Source: Botrytis cinerea B05.10
Taxonomy: Eukaryota; Ascomycota; Leotiomycetes; Helotiales; Sclerotiniaceae
Length of the DNA stretch: 64,000 nucleotides
Direction: 5' to 3'
NCBI RefSeq assembly: GCF_000143535.2
Contig: NC_037314.1
Span: forward strand, 1,240,001 to 1,304,000
The number at the start of each line of letters is the position of its first letter. The stretch's first letter is position 1. The notes below the pieces were generated by a model, which was given only the letters and a program-made list of their open reading frames with translations, had not been told where the DNA came from and did not search any database. Below are positions 1 through 12,100 of this stretch, one piece after another. The position numbers were made by a program, and so were the translations under genes.

Positions 1-262
1 AACTCATGCCTATGGTTGCTATTCACATGACGGCCTACGCATGTAGAACATCGCGTACTGTTGTGAAGTACAGCTGTGAACACGTCATGTGGTTGAGCAT
101 CGGATATCAATCCGTCATCGAGGATTGTAACACTCAAGAAATTCTCCCAAAACAAACACATATCAAGATAAATTTCACGTGATATCAAATGCACGCCATT
201 GAACGCATCTCCTTGAATTAGGACCTAGAAGAGTCCTGGGTCGACGTCTGGTTTCTCTCGAG

Positions 263-570
263 CTACTGTCGCCTGTTTCTCTCTTGCTCTAACTTCCATT
301 CTCGTTCCAACTGCGCGTTTTTCTGCATGATAGATGGATCGAGAAATGGCTGAGGAATTGCGGATCCGTTGAATTCAACAACTGTGAAACGTAAGTAAGT
401 CAGGAGCATAAGATCACAGTAGAGAGTTAGAAAGTACCTCTAACGCCATCACTTTTTGTGCGTATTATCTCGTCTCTGAGTCTGGGAGGTTCGGTATAGG
501 ATAACGCCGATGGGTTTGATCGGGGGGGTCGTGGTGGGCCTTTGAGCAAGGGACGTTTTGTGTCAGACAT
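263..570 (-). CDS. Small spliced gene, 83-residue protein of unknown function
   Basis: Two exons, 570..438 and 381..263, are joined by a 56-base intron with donor GTACTT and acceptor TTTCACAG. The frame is open across the junction (44 codons plus one base, then two bases plus 38 codons and TAG). The predicted protein begins MSDTKRPLLKGPPRPPR. It has a basic, proline-rich N-terminus, a middle segment SYTEPPRLRDEIIRTK and a highly charged C-terminus ending LEREWKLEQERNRRQ, probably a short helix. There is no signal peptide or membrane segment. I do not recognise the family. Each exon is too short to stand out as a long open frame, so the gene is easy to miss. Support is the splice signals, the frame and the non-random composition; the start is the first ATG of the open frame. 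Confidence 0.55.
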
Positions 571-1037
571 GATTTTGCCTCAATTACTGTCGATACTGAA
601 TTTTCGGGAGGTTCCCTGGTTGTTCATAAGCAGATACAATGGCCTCGTTTGTGAAGAAGTTTCGATAAAATCTCAGCAATGAAATGCTCTAGATAACATG
701 CACAATGCAAACATGCCGCCAGTCTTCATCTGGACTAGTTTTGTCATACGATGCTACCAAAGGGGAAATGGCATTTACAATGGTAGTCTTATCGAATGAA
801 ACAGAATTTTGATTCTGTACAGTAATTCAAGCTCTTTGTGATGCTTCTTGGATAATAAAGACTACCACCCGACTTCATGGACCAGCTGTTGGTATCTTTA
901 CCTTCTTCAGATCACTTTCCACCTCATCGCAAATACATATCAGCGATCCATATCTATAATTTGGCTCTTTTGTTTACATTACAAGATACGCCCTTTCTCC
1001 ATTATCGCTTTCTCTCTATAACATTATATAACAAAAA
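571..1037. other. Intergenic: promoter of the small gene, 3' side of the bicupin
   Basis: I see no coding potential here. It lies between the start of the small minus-strand gene and the stop of the bicupin gene and is AT-rich towards the right end. Confidence 0.4.
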
Positions 1038-2310
1038 TTAAAAGCTCAAATCTCCTATTTTTGCTTCCAATTCTTTTAGCTTTCCTTCATCCCAACTTCC
1101 TTCCACCTCATTTGGTACTGCCACACTCTCATATACGCTTCCTAGCCCGTTTAATAACTCTCCAATACCACCCCCATTAGCAAAAACATATGCTCTCGCA
1201 TACACAGTTTCAAAGCCAACCTTGAACTTTGTTCCCGCAGGTACAAATGTGGTTTCTCCTGCTGGTGCTATGACTTCCTCTCCTCCAATTGTCAACTTGA
1301 GCGCGCCATCTACTGTGTATATAGCATGGTGTGTGTCTGCAAATTGAACTTCTTTGCTAAATGCCTTGGATGCATGTATAGAGCTTCCTAAGATGTCATA
1401 GATTGAGAATCTGTTGTTTGTTTCCTCTCTCCTGCACATAGCTCTTACTACTGTGCCACCGGTAACCATCTTTTCTCCCTCTCCCTCCTTGAGAAAGTAT
1501 CCTCCATTCTCGCATTTTCCAGGTAATTTATTTTCCGTCCCATTCCATGGCTGTGGATCAAAACTCTTCTTCTCACGCACTGGAATCATATCAAACTTCT
1601 CGGTAGCAGCCATGAGTTTTGGAATCAAAACTTCAAAAGGGTTGCGGTTGTCGTTTGTAGGAAACAGGGGACCAGAATATGGTTCGCCTATGAAGCGAAA
1701 GAATTCTTCCCAACCACCTGGAATGATTAGGCCCAAGAACTCGGTGTGAGAAGAAGCGACTTGATATTGATGGATAGTTCCCTGGACAAGAGGAGAGAAG
1801 GTCAGCTTTTGTAACATACAAATACCATATCCCATCTCAGTGAAATCTCATCTCAGTCTGAACTCTCGCACTTGCTTGAGTGTCAAGAAAAAGTTGAGAT
1901 TCTGAAGAAAAATACAACAAAGCTATATCTCTACAAGCTCACTACATTCTGAAGCCCCACCACAGAGACGGTAAACTCGAACTCCATTAACCACAGCTAC
2001 TTACCGGTGGAACACTCGCAAAATCTCCAGGACCCATACTCCTCGCCTCATCATTTGCCCACACATTCAGCGTACCCTTCAAGCACAAAAACACATCATG
2101 AGCCTCTTTGTGGTAGTGGAATCCAATCGGGTTATCCTTTGTTCCGCCGGTTCCCACCACCGCAAAAGCATTATTCGTTTCATTTCCAGTGACGAGCAAT
2201 CGCATCGTGGAGTTGGAGCATGGGATTGTCCACAGTTCTCCGGTGAAACAAGGAAGGACGTACGGTGTCGCTTCTCCAGGAGGAGTGGTGAGATGGGGGA
2301 CTGGCGCCAT
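1038..2310 (-). CDS. Bicupin, quercetin 2,3-dioxygenase-like
   Basis: Two exons, 2310..2005 and 1781..1038, are separated by a 223-base intron (donor GTAAGT, acceptor TCCAG). Splicing joins PP to GTIHQYQ in phase 0 and gives 349 residues, the usual size of fungal cupin dioxygenases. The N-terminal cupin has the metal-site pattern H65-x-H67 (FHYHKEAHDVF), then LCLKGTLNVWA, PGDFASVPPG and H106 (GTIHQYQ). At the position of the catalytic glutamate of quercetinase (H-x-H-x4-E) there is an aspartate, D72. The C-terminal half keeps a cupin-like stretch (THHAIYTVDG, APAGETTFVPAGT) but not a clear metal site. Family members are metal-dependent dioxygenases acting on flavonols or related phenolics; the substrate here is unknown. 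It is divergent from the esterase-like gene to the right. Confidence 0.85.
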
Positions 2311-2967
2311 TTTTCAAGGATATGTATTTATTAAGACGGTGGGAATCTGAGGAGAGCTGAAGAAAGCAGAATGTTTCTGAGAAGATCTGATATGATTTGG
2401 AACAGAAAATATGGAAAATGGCGAGTAAATATATTGTCTCGTCCACAAGCTGCATTTGCAAAACTGCCATATGCGTCCGCACCGTCCACTATTTCCATGT
2501 GGACGCCGGATGAGGACGCTCCTCCCCCACAATCTCAGATCCGTGGGGATTCTTCCCCGATTTTAAAGGGTTCAAGCCTCTCAGTGGATGTTCCAATTGT
2601 CCGAGAATGTCCGATTCCACTTTCGCTACTGGAATCTGAGCAGTACCGAGTGGTACTCCATGAGATTCCCATCTGCGGATAGTGGACGTGGGATGGAGTC
2701 GTAAATGCATACGTATTATTGGGTCAGCTGTGGATGTGGGCGACAAAGCTCGTCCTCGTCTACCGAGCGATGATGAAGTGGAATTCTGCTCGCGAAGATA
2801 TAAGTGGTTTATAGAGAATACGTAAAGCCATCTATTTACACATACGCGTCTCTTTCATTATTTGCAAAGCTTGAAAGTTATCTGCTATCTTCAAAGACAA
2901 AAAGTTCATTTAACAGCGCCAGTGATTTCTTGATTAGTTCTACGCCCATCGCATCACAGCCGCAACC
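2311..2967. promoter_or_regulatory. Divergent promoter between bicupin and alpha/beta hydrolase
   Basis: This is a 657-base divergent intergenic region. It contains an inverted copy of CGTCCACTAT (2483-2492) at 2679-2688 and a GATATAAG sequence near 2796 that could act as a TATA element for the rightward gene. No further gene is seen. Confidence 0.35.
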
Positions 2968-3939
2968 ATGGAAGCACTCAAGAACCTCTCCCTCACAACC
3001 GGCACCTCCATTAAGGAAACCATCTTTCCCACCGCCAAAATTTTAGCCCCCTACCTTCAAAAGAACCGCGACTCCATCCTCTCGGTTCCCCGCAGCACTC
3101 ACACATACGGTTCTCACACCCGCCAAACACTCGATCTCTATCCCTCGACCACCGCCTCCAGTACCTCTCCCATCCTCATCTTCTTCTACGGCGGTGGTCT
3201 CACTCGCGGTGATAAGATTCTCGATGTCCCAATTCTTGATAAACTCGTTTATCACAACTTGGGCGCTTTTTTCTCAAAACAGGGAATCACAACTATCCTT
3301 CCCGATTATCGACGCGTGGACAGCGAGACAGGTGGTGAAGGGGCTGTCTATCCCAGTGGAGGCGAAGATGTATCGGCCGTTCTCCGTTGGCTTTCCAAGA
3401 CCGATCTATTAGACGGCAAAGGAAATAAAAAAGACGTATATCTAATGGGAAACTCCGCAGGCGGACTCCACATTGCTACATATCTCCTCGAGTCCCGCTT
3501 TCTCGAGGAGAGAAAATCGTGGCAGGGGGAGGAAGCCAATGTATTACTGAAAGGGGCAGTAGAGGTAGGAGTACCATTTAGTTTCGAGGAAGCATTGGCT
3601 GGTCGTAAAGACATGCTAGAGAAATATTATGGAAGTGATGAGAGTGTTCTTGCGAAATGTCCTTCTGGGTTGCTAAAAGCGGTAGGAGAAAGTAAGAAAT
3701 CAAGGGAGGAATTGGGAATTCCGAATTTGTTGGTTATGAATTCGGAGTATGATCCTGTGGATGAGATTTTAAACCCCAATGATGCTTTTGTGAAGCTAGG
3801 AGAAGAGATATGGGCGGAGAAGATTGAGGTCATTAAGATTCAAGGTCATAATCATATTAGTCCACCGATGGCTTTAAGCACTGGAGAAGGAGAGGAATGG
3901 GGTGAGCAGGTGGCGACATGGATTAAAGGAAATGCTTAG
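2968..3939 (+). CDS. Alpha/beta hydrolase (esterase/lipase-like)
   Basis: A single exon encodes 323 residues, starting at an ATG in good context (CAACCATGG). The fold is recognisable from ILIFFYGGGLTRGD (about 70-82), the nucleophile elbow LMGNSAGG with S163, the acid-containing segment NSEYDPVDE with D262, and GHNHIS with H296. Together these give a complete Ser-Asp-His triad. The oxyanion motif is YGGG rather than the HGGG of hormone-sensitive-lipase-type esterases. There is no signal peptide, so the enzyme is probably cytosolic. Family members hydrolyse carboxyl esters of small molecules; the substrate cannot be read from sequence. It shares a promoter region with the bicupin and may be co-regulated with it. 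Confidence 0.85.
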   Translation: MEALKNLSLTTGTSIKETIFPTAKILAPYLQKNRDSILSVPRSTHTYGSHTRQTLDLYPSTTASSTSPILIFFYGGGLTRGDKILDVPILDKLVYHNLGAFFSKQGITTILPDYRRVDSETGGEGAVYPSGGEDVSAVLRWLSKTDLLDGKGNKKDVYLMGNSAGGLHIATYLLESRFLEERKSWQGEEANVLLKGAVEVGVPFSFEEALAGRKDMLEKYYGSDESVLAKCPSGLLKAVGESKKSREELGIPNLLVMNSEYDPVDEILNPNDAFVKLGEEIWAEKIEVIKIQGHNHISPPMALSTGEGEEWGEQVATWIKGNA

Positions 3940-4150
3940 AGTTTTAACAATAGATACATCCATCTATTTTATCCTGCACTACTCTTCAACTCCCCAACAT
4001 CATATGTGCAAACTCTTTGAAAAGTATTAGCTGAAAATTGATTTGACAATTGTTCGAAGATATGTTCGCATACATGACAACTTTTGCGAATTAAGTGATC
4101 TCTAGGGTATCCGTTTCCAGCCTGCCAAACGCCAAAGCAATGCCCAATGT

Positions 4151-5191
4151 CTAAGCTTCAAAACTATCATTCAGATATCTCACAAAGGTCTCCTTAATCC
4201 TCTCCACTGTCACCGGATTCGTCCTCTGCAAACTTATAAACTGTCTTCTCAGCCGCTGCAAAGTCGGCAGTCCCACTGGATCTCCAGGTAACTCCACCAC
4301 AAGTTCGTCCCCTTTCGAATTTTCGCCAACACTGATTTCTCCTCCTCCTTCGCCTGGGTGGTCTTTACTCCATTCCAGTACCCGATTGAGAACCGTTTGG
4401 GTTGTCTTATCTAATTCATATAGGAAGCCCTCACTACTATGAACCTTTGCTACAGTCGCTGCATTTGGCCTGACAATCTTCCTCTTTCCCTCGGAATCAT
4501 CTCCAATTATGGCATCCCAAATGGCATCTCCTGGTACGTTTTCATCTTCCCATACGACTGTGAATAGCGGAGAGTCCCAGCGTACCATCGCATTTGGTTC
4601 CTCGTATCTGAATACCAAATTGTCCCAATTATCCTTTTCATATGCTTTATCCTCTTCCTTGATCTGCACTTCCCCCACAGACTGTTCCGAAGATGTCAGA
4701 TCCCTTCGTTCCAACCGTACCTCATTAACCTCTTTGGCTTTATCAGCAGGGACTCCAACATGCAAAACACAACACCCAGTCCTCATAGCTTTCGCTTCGC
4801 AGAATAGTTGGTATCTCCACCCTTTGATATAATTCCCTCCATCCAATATTACTACATCTTTATTACTTAACACTCTCTTCACCGCACCATATATTGTAGC
4901 TCGTGCATCTTTCTCGCTGGCATTGTTCGATCGCTCATTAGCGGATTTGGATTCAAGATTATACACTTCGCGTGAAATGGCAAGGGTGTGGTCAGAGATG
5001 AGGTGGACACGGAGGGAGGCAGAGGGGCTGCTGGGAGGAAGCGAAGATATTTTTGCGTGAAAGTATTCGCGAAGTTGGGTAGCCCGGTAGGTTTTACCGG
5101 AGGTAGGATAGCCGGTTAGTATTATGAGCTACATCGAGGACATAGTATTAGCATTGTCGGAAAACCGTTGAGAGGGCCTACTCACTGGCAT
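4151..5191 (-). CDS. KTI12: KTI12, Elongator-associated P-loop protein
   Basis: Two exons, 5191..5186 and 5128..4151. The first exon is only ATGCCA, followed by GTGAGT; the acceptor is ATGTAG. The joined N-terminus, MPLIILTGYPTSGKT, carries a P-loop (G8-x4-G-K14-T15) and matches the family start closely. Length is 327 residues, normal for KTI12. Further support is a Walker-B-like strand VVILDGGNYIKGWRYQLFC and HVGVPADKA. The C-terminal half (about 240-327) is less conserved and ends VRYLNDSFEA. KTI12 binds Elongator and is needed for modification of wobble uridines in tRNA; it acts in cytosol and nucleus and is related to O-phosphoseryl-tRNA kinase. The mini first exon is the notable feature; without it the protein would lack a start before the P-loop. 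Confidence 0.93.
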
Positions 5192-8100
5192 GGTGGATGA
5201 TGTATGACGATGGAATGCTAGGTTTGTGCGAATGGAAAAATATTCTCAGTACCGGTACCGTATCACCGTGGACTAGACCAGATAAGAGACAATCACGTGG
5301 CGATAAGACTGCCCCTCCGAGCCCCTGGCCCTCCATGGACAATACTCAGTGCGGGGTCGTCGTTGGAAAGCATGACGCTTGCCATGAGACTCAAGTTCCA
5401 GCTCGACTTGCTATCAACAGACTTAGTTTCTCGAAATGTTATGCATCCTGAAGTCAAAGTCATTCTGCAGGATAGATGTACTCGAAGATATCACAAAACG
5501 TATCCAACTATCTTAACCTCATCCGCTCCTTTTCGCTCCTTCTCAATTGTTCATAGTCTGCTGGAATCGCTCCGTGTAACGCGCGAAGAAACGAGGCGAT
5601 TATCACTACTTCCCACTCTTCAACCAGAATTCTTTACATGAAGTTCTTGGGCTTGGCCATTCCCGTTGCTTCTTAGTCTACGTCTACTATTGATTTGAGT
5701 TAGTTCCCGTAGTGTCTCAATATTGGCGTCTACTTGTGTCAGTTCACCGCCCCGTTCTCACATGTTCGGGAATTCGCTTGAGGCGGTACAACGTGATTAA
5801 AACTGTAGCAGCTGAGGACTAATAGTTGTGTTTTGATTTGGCAAGAATCACCGACTGATGATAGCTGACACGGAACACAGGTCACTCGGCCGTGTTCCAA
5901 CACGAAGGCATTTTCCAATGAAACTATAGGTTGGCGGCTCTAGTGAGAGTTCACTGTTTGTGTATTATCGTCGTGCGCTTTTCTGGAGGTCTGGTTTGTT
6001 GAAAATTTTCTTGAATTTTACACAGTCACCAACTCACTGCATTCGGAATCATACCAATGAGGGAGTAGCAGCTGGGCTTGTACATTCATTGCGTGATATT
6101 CCGTGTCCGAATTCTGCAGATTCGTTGGATCTAATCAATCTACTCGCATGCGAGATATGGAATGTGAGAGAGTGGAGTCTAGAACACCTGCTACTCGGTC
6201 AGTCCACACAGCATGCAATGGGGTTGAGGTAAGATTTGGCACTGGTGCGTGGCTTCAAGGCTTCTCCAAAGGCTCTTGAGTCCTTCCAGCTACCTTGGTG
6301 ACACTCATGTTGGAATGCGGAGTTTCTTGAAAACTAAGCTTGCTATAGGAATTGTAGTTGCTTCAGCCGTTTGGGAGTATCAAATCCTTCACGATGAATG
6401 TAATGTTGCTCGATGCGGTCCACGTGAATCAGACAGTCAGATCTTCCTAGAAATACTCAATGGAAGACGGGATATGTTCTTCCTCAGCGAAGACCAGGAC
6501 GCCTCTTGGGGGAAAATAGCCTGGATCGGCGCGAGATGTTCACGGCAACAAACCTCGGACCGTCGTTAGCAACATCCTTGAAATTGTCTATGCCGAGCCT
6601 TGCTTGTGTTACCGTGATTTTGAATCGTTGTGCTAGAGACGTACAAAGCAGTGGAACATAGGAGGACATTAACCAAAAGTTCCGGAATCTGGCGGTTTAA
6701 TTTTGTAGCTCCATACATATCACACATTGCTGTCGGATTTATAAAGTTTTCGAAGAAATTGTCAATCGTACAGTAGGCCAGCATGAAAGTGGATTATTCC
6801 AAGCGACAGACCTAAAAATCGCGCAAAGAAAATCAAAAATTTGCACCTGCCCTTGTTCAATTGAAAAAGGTCTCTATCTTTTAGCCTCAACCGCCTCCAC
6901 CACAAATCTGATGTTATCATGTCATACAAAGTAGGTACCGCGAAAGAGGCCCGCACGAGAAAGACTCATCGTGTGCTCGCCAATGGAGACCCCTTGCGCT
7001 GGATCTGTGGTTGATGAAGGCGTTGCAAACCATTCTTGTACGGACTATCTATGGTGTGATGAAATCGGAATGCTACAGACCAACAGCGGATACGTCTATC
7101 AGAAATTGATGTGACCGTGATAGCTTCATGTTCGACCCATGCTGATATGTGCGGCAATGAATTGCTTGCAGGCTTACACTTATGCAGCTGGGAGGGAGCT
7201 TTCGATTGGCTAGGTAAAGGAAACTATTGATGCTACGGGGCGACAGCTTGCAGGAGGAAGCTGGGGAATTGATGAATTATATACCAATCACTTTTTGCGT
7301 CAACCACACAGAAACCAGCGCATCAAGAACGACGCGTGCTGAGAACGCTGCCCCATTTCTCATTCGGGTGGATGCTACATTTGATTGATGTGACTCATGT
7401 GAGAAACCTACCTTGACACTTTGCGCATCTTCATGCTTATCATCCTGTATGATGTACTGAATTCATGCCTCTTCTGAATGCGAAGCGATGTCCTGCTCTC
7501 GGGCTCCGTGCGAAGAAGAAAGGAATAATGGAAATTGCGGAATGCATGATGAATTCATGATTTTCATTCTCTTGGGATTTAGAGTTTCGGACCCCTGAAC
7601 CATCTCGCGTTGAAGCGCTTCTTTGGAGTAAAAGATCTTCGCATCTAATCAAATGAAAACCCTTCAGCACATGGCGTTCAGACATTGATAGACCAGTGAA
7701 GGGCGCGTATGTGTTCCGCATTCGATTGACTTCCATGTGTTTCAGGGCAGAATGCTACCAAAATACCAACAATTGAGTTTGTCCCCATGGCTTGCTGCGA
7801 ATCTGCTCGACTTCTCCTTTTTTCTCTGCCTCTCAGAGCAAGAATGCCGAAATTGTTGGCAATAATGCTCCCTTCTTATTTCTAATGCTTGATAATCAGT
7901 TCCAACATTTGATAAGGCTGGGGAGGGGACATGGACCTATTATTGGAGACGGACTCCGTGCCGTTTGATTATTATGATACACACCTTTTTCTCCTCTTGG
8001 CTTCTTGTCGAATGAGTGAGGGTTAAGCAGTCAATAACCCTGAGTCTGCATAATCTCTTCGGGAAGCTGGAGAGTTTGGGAGAAATTGAACGGGAAGTGG

Positions 8101-8699
8101 GTTCCTTTCCTTTCCGTGATAAGGATTGCAATCCTGCTAACGGCTTCATTTTTGCTGAACGTGGCTTGGTTTTCTTATACTTCATTTGCAGAAAGTTAAA
8201 ATTCGACTGCAATACCACAGTTCTTGGTCCTAAAGTAATTATGCAATGCACGTCGCCTGGAATCCATCACATCCCAATGTTCCTTGAACGGTAGGTAGGT
8301 AGACGTCGTCATCCCATCCCCTAGGGATCCTTGAGCAAGCACGCAGAGTAACTTTGAACTTTGGTCGTGACTTCATATCGTTCTTAGGCTAAATGCGTAT
8401 CGTATAGCAAATCTGCTGCAGTGTCCGTTCTGTCCATCCATAGGAAACCCGGTCGAGAGAGGGGTCATTTAGTCAATCATACAAGTGGTCCATATTTATT
8501 TCGAGATGAATAGAACAAGTGCCAGGATTCTCTGATGAGTCGTGAAAGGGTGACCCATTGCCGTCACCCAACCAGTGATATCAAGTGGTGGCTAATTCAA
8601 ACGAGGCAAGCAACTTTTGAAAAGAGACAACGCATCAATGTCTCACATGGCAGGAGCATCCTCGTCGACAAATCAATCACCCTGGTTCTTTCACACATT
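5192..8699. other. 3.5 kb region without a supported gene
   Basis: Open frames here stay at or below 114 codons, overlap on both strands and match no family I recognise. The frames at 5960-6232 and 6249-6569 are consecutive and separated by a GTAAGA-like donor near 6230, but I could not build a convincing spliced gene. The stretch may hold a noncoding transcript or decayed sequence. Confidence 0.3.
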
Positions 8700-9188
8700 T
8701 CATTAATGTCAAATATCCTTGGTTTTTGTGCGCTTCGTGCGTTTTTGACCTTGTCTCCTCATTTTGGTCACCATTGAAAAGCATAAGTGCCCAACCTCCC
8801 CACCTTGGACGAACTCTTCTTTCTTTCCCATTCTCATTCATCCTTTACCTTGCTCACATCTCAGTCAGCCAATTTCTCTGTCACTCAGGTCCATACGTTC
8901 ACCACCCCTACTCCAGTTCTTGTATATTGCGGATCTTCCCCCGAAAAGCTGCCCAACCTGTTTCTCCTTTCTCCTTTATTGCAAACATACCCAACAGAGA
9001 TCATCCAGCCGGATTGTTCTTATCACCAACATCAGTTATCTTTTCCTGCTCATACCACAAGGCCGTGGCCATAAGAGTAGTATCTCCAACACATAGCTTC
9101 GCAACATATTCGACAAAGCACACTGCCGTTGCTTCAAAAAGGATCCCAAATGACTTGCACGGAGACCTTAACCCTTCTCCCGGAAACC
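8700..9188 (+). promoter_or_regulatory. Pyrimidine-rich leader/promoter of the C2H2 gene
   Basis: The stretch 8790-9110 is strongly C/T-rich on the plus strand, as is common around transcription starts of expressed filamentous-fungal genes. A 282-codon open frame runs through it, but its composition (Ser/Phe/Pro/Leu repeats of CT codons) looks like an untranslated leader rather than a protein. Confidence 0.35.
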
Positions 9189-12100
9189 ATGGCAGGCTTC
9201 GATACACAATCACATTCCAGGAAGGCATCCGCCAGGTATATTGTTTTTTTCTATTTTGCGTGTTTTTGCTTTGCTTTGCGTTGAGTTTGCGTTTGCTTTT
9301 ACTGCTAGAATCCCGGATATCTCTATGTTCCAGAAAAATCATGTACTTTTTATTTCGCAACACAACATCCAATGATACCGGACTTTCCAAGGACTTTTCC
9401 AGGCACATTTCCAGCTTTTCCGAGCTTCCCAGGAACCCACAGGATTTTCGAAGGTCTTACCGTGTACCCACACGACGAGAGCATGCTTTTCTACCTCTTC
9501 GGAGGTTTCAAAAGCACTCTGAGAATCAAAAATATGAACTGTTAATCAGAAGACCTCCGGTCTTTGGTGAGTAAATCGACTACAAATGGACTTCAGACTG
9601 CAATTTCTCTTTATATATACCGGAAGGAGCCGAATTTCCAATGGATCCAAGACCACCTGATTTCTTTCATGGTAGCCTGTCAGCCGGTTATATATCCGAA
9701 GCCAGAGACCCATCCGTCGAAGTCCCGAGATGTGGGCTCGCATATCCTGCGAGCGCATCGTAACACCTCAGTTTATGAAGAACTCGTACTCAACTTCCAG
9801 GGCCAACTATGTGCTATAGGATAACATGACGACAAACAACCATATCATGCGAGTAGTTTCTATATGCAGCTTCCATGCATGGGACTCCCACAACAACTAT
9901 ATGGCATACCGGCTTTAACATTGTTTACCACTATGGACACCGTGGATTTATTTTCCTTTTTTAACTACCGCACATGGAACCAATTCCTGAAACGACAGTC
10001 CGAGGAACCGCAATGGAAGTGACTGGCTATTCCAGCTGGTTACTGTGCTTTATCAAGCATCAGGCATTAATTATGCCATTGAGTACGTAACCTACTCAAT
10101 GTTGACTTCAAGTCTGACAATAACCCCCTCATAACCCAACGAGCATCCACTAACCATACTGTTGTTTTTGTTGAGCAGAAGGATTTTCATTCATCAGAAT
10201 ACCACATGGACACAACTGCGTACCAAGGAAGGCCAACTCATGGATGCCAAGGACTCCGAGGACAAATCACCCCTTCTCATTTGTATATGATTATTGCCCT
10301 GGATATTTAATACCGTCAATACTACCGCCTCGATTACACTTCTCGCGCCGAATCCCACCTGGTCTGTAAATCCTCCCCCTTTACACACATGAGATTTTCG
10401 CAACTAACGTCTTGCTGCAGGTTCTTCTCTGGATGTTGTTTTGCTTCATGTTTTTTCTTTCTTTTTGCATTTCTGTTTTGCTGCAATTGTAACTGTTCCA
10501 TCAGTATATGTACATCATACTAACCCAGATCTTGTGTAGCGGCTTCCATTCAAGAACCCCATTCCAAGGAACAACTGGATTTTCTTTACGTCATACAGAA
10601 CCTACCAAGGGACAATACAGTGGATTACCCTGGAACGGAAAGAGTGAGGGTTTACAGTACTCACCCCGTGAACCTACTTCCCAAGGACCCAATGGATTTT
10701 CTGATTCTTCTCTTTATATCCCGGTTGCTCAGATGACAAGTCAACGGTGGCCCGCCGATTTGACTTCAGGTCTTGAGTCAGAGGAAATGACCCGCTTTCC
10801 ATCCAAGGATTCATCAAGGACAACTCAGTCAACATCAACAACTGAGTCTATGCCAATGGGATACTTGCCCAATGGCTCTCAGGCACAATATCAAATGACA
10901 TCTGCAAGATCAGACGTTACAGGTAGATCAGGTAGTCCAGCAAACACTCTTCTGTACACCCCAACAGCACAATTTGATTTTCAATCTGCATTCGACAATT
11001 TCCAGTACCCAGGAGGAGATGAATCAGCCGGAAATGATTACCATGTACCAGTTACCAGTGGATTCCAGCAGCCACCAACTTTGTCATTGACAACCGGAGG
11101 ATTTGATATGTTTTCCAGTACCCATGGATTACCTACAAGTATGACAGCAGCTTCAAGCTCTATTTCCAGCTATGTTCACAGCGCACAAGATTCAGTTTTT
11201 TTCGAAAGCCCTGTCTTAGGATCTCCAGATATGTGGGAGACTGCTTTACTTGAATCTTCTAAACCACACACACCCATTGCCGAGGATTCGTGGGCTCTGC
11301 CACCACAAATGATGTCTTCAACAAACAGCCCATTGGACTACTCCCCAACCGAAGGCCGATCACCAAGGTATGTTCAAGGCCTTCCAGATTTCGTGGATTC
11401 ACCTCCTTACAAGATCGGCGACAGGACTATAAGGAAGCCTATGGGACCCAGAGCTTCCAAAGTAGCTAGTGACACGAATTCCAGACGTGTTCTTGGAACT
11501 GAGACAGAGGAGTCCTTCAAGTTGATGGGACGTTCCAGTCTCGATGCTGACAATTCGGCACGTGATCATCATCTGTACCATAATGTGACGACTCAATCCG
11601 ATGGATTATACCACTGCCCATGGGAAGGAAATGCATCATGCCAACACAAGCCAGAAAAGCTTAAGTGTAACTACGAGTAGGATTTATTTACCCCTTTTAA
11701 ACCCGCACAACAAGCTAATCATTTTACGCTACAGCAAATTTGTCGACTCTCACTTGAAGCCATACCGTTGCAAGATCGCCGCATGCGCAGACAACAAATT
11801 CTCCTCCACAGCATGCTTACTGCGCCACGAGCGAGAAGCCCACGCCATGCACGGACATGGAGATAAGCCCTTCCTTTGCAAGTATGACGGGTGCGAGCGC
11901 GGCGTCACTGGCAATGGTTTCCCGCGTCGCTGGAATCTTTATGACCACATGAAGCGCGTACACAATGATCCATGCACATCCAGAAGTGCCGGTGGTTCCC
12001 CACCACCTACTGAGAAGCCAGCAACTGGATCCAAGAAGCGTAAGCAGGATACCATTACGGAACCAACTACCTCGGATAAGGAACCAGTCAAGAGAGTCAA

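Noticed and set aside
2483..2688. Inverted CGTCCACTAT copies as a possible MITE
   Set aside because: Only ten bases match, no target-site duplication is visible, and the pair sits in a normal divergent promoter.
8726..9574. Open frame of 282 codons on the plus strand
   Set aside because: The frame runs through a CT-rich leader, so long absence of stops is expected from composition. No domain is visible and it overlaps the first exon of the C2H2 gene in another frame.
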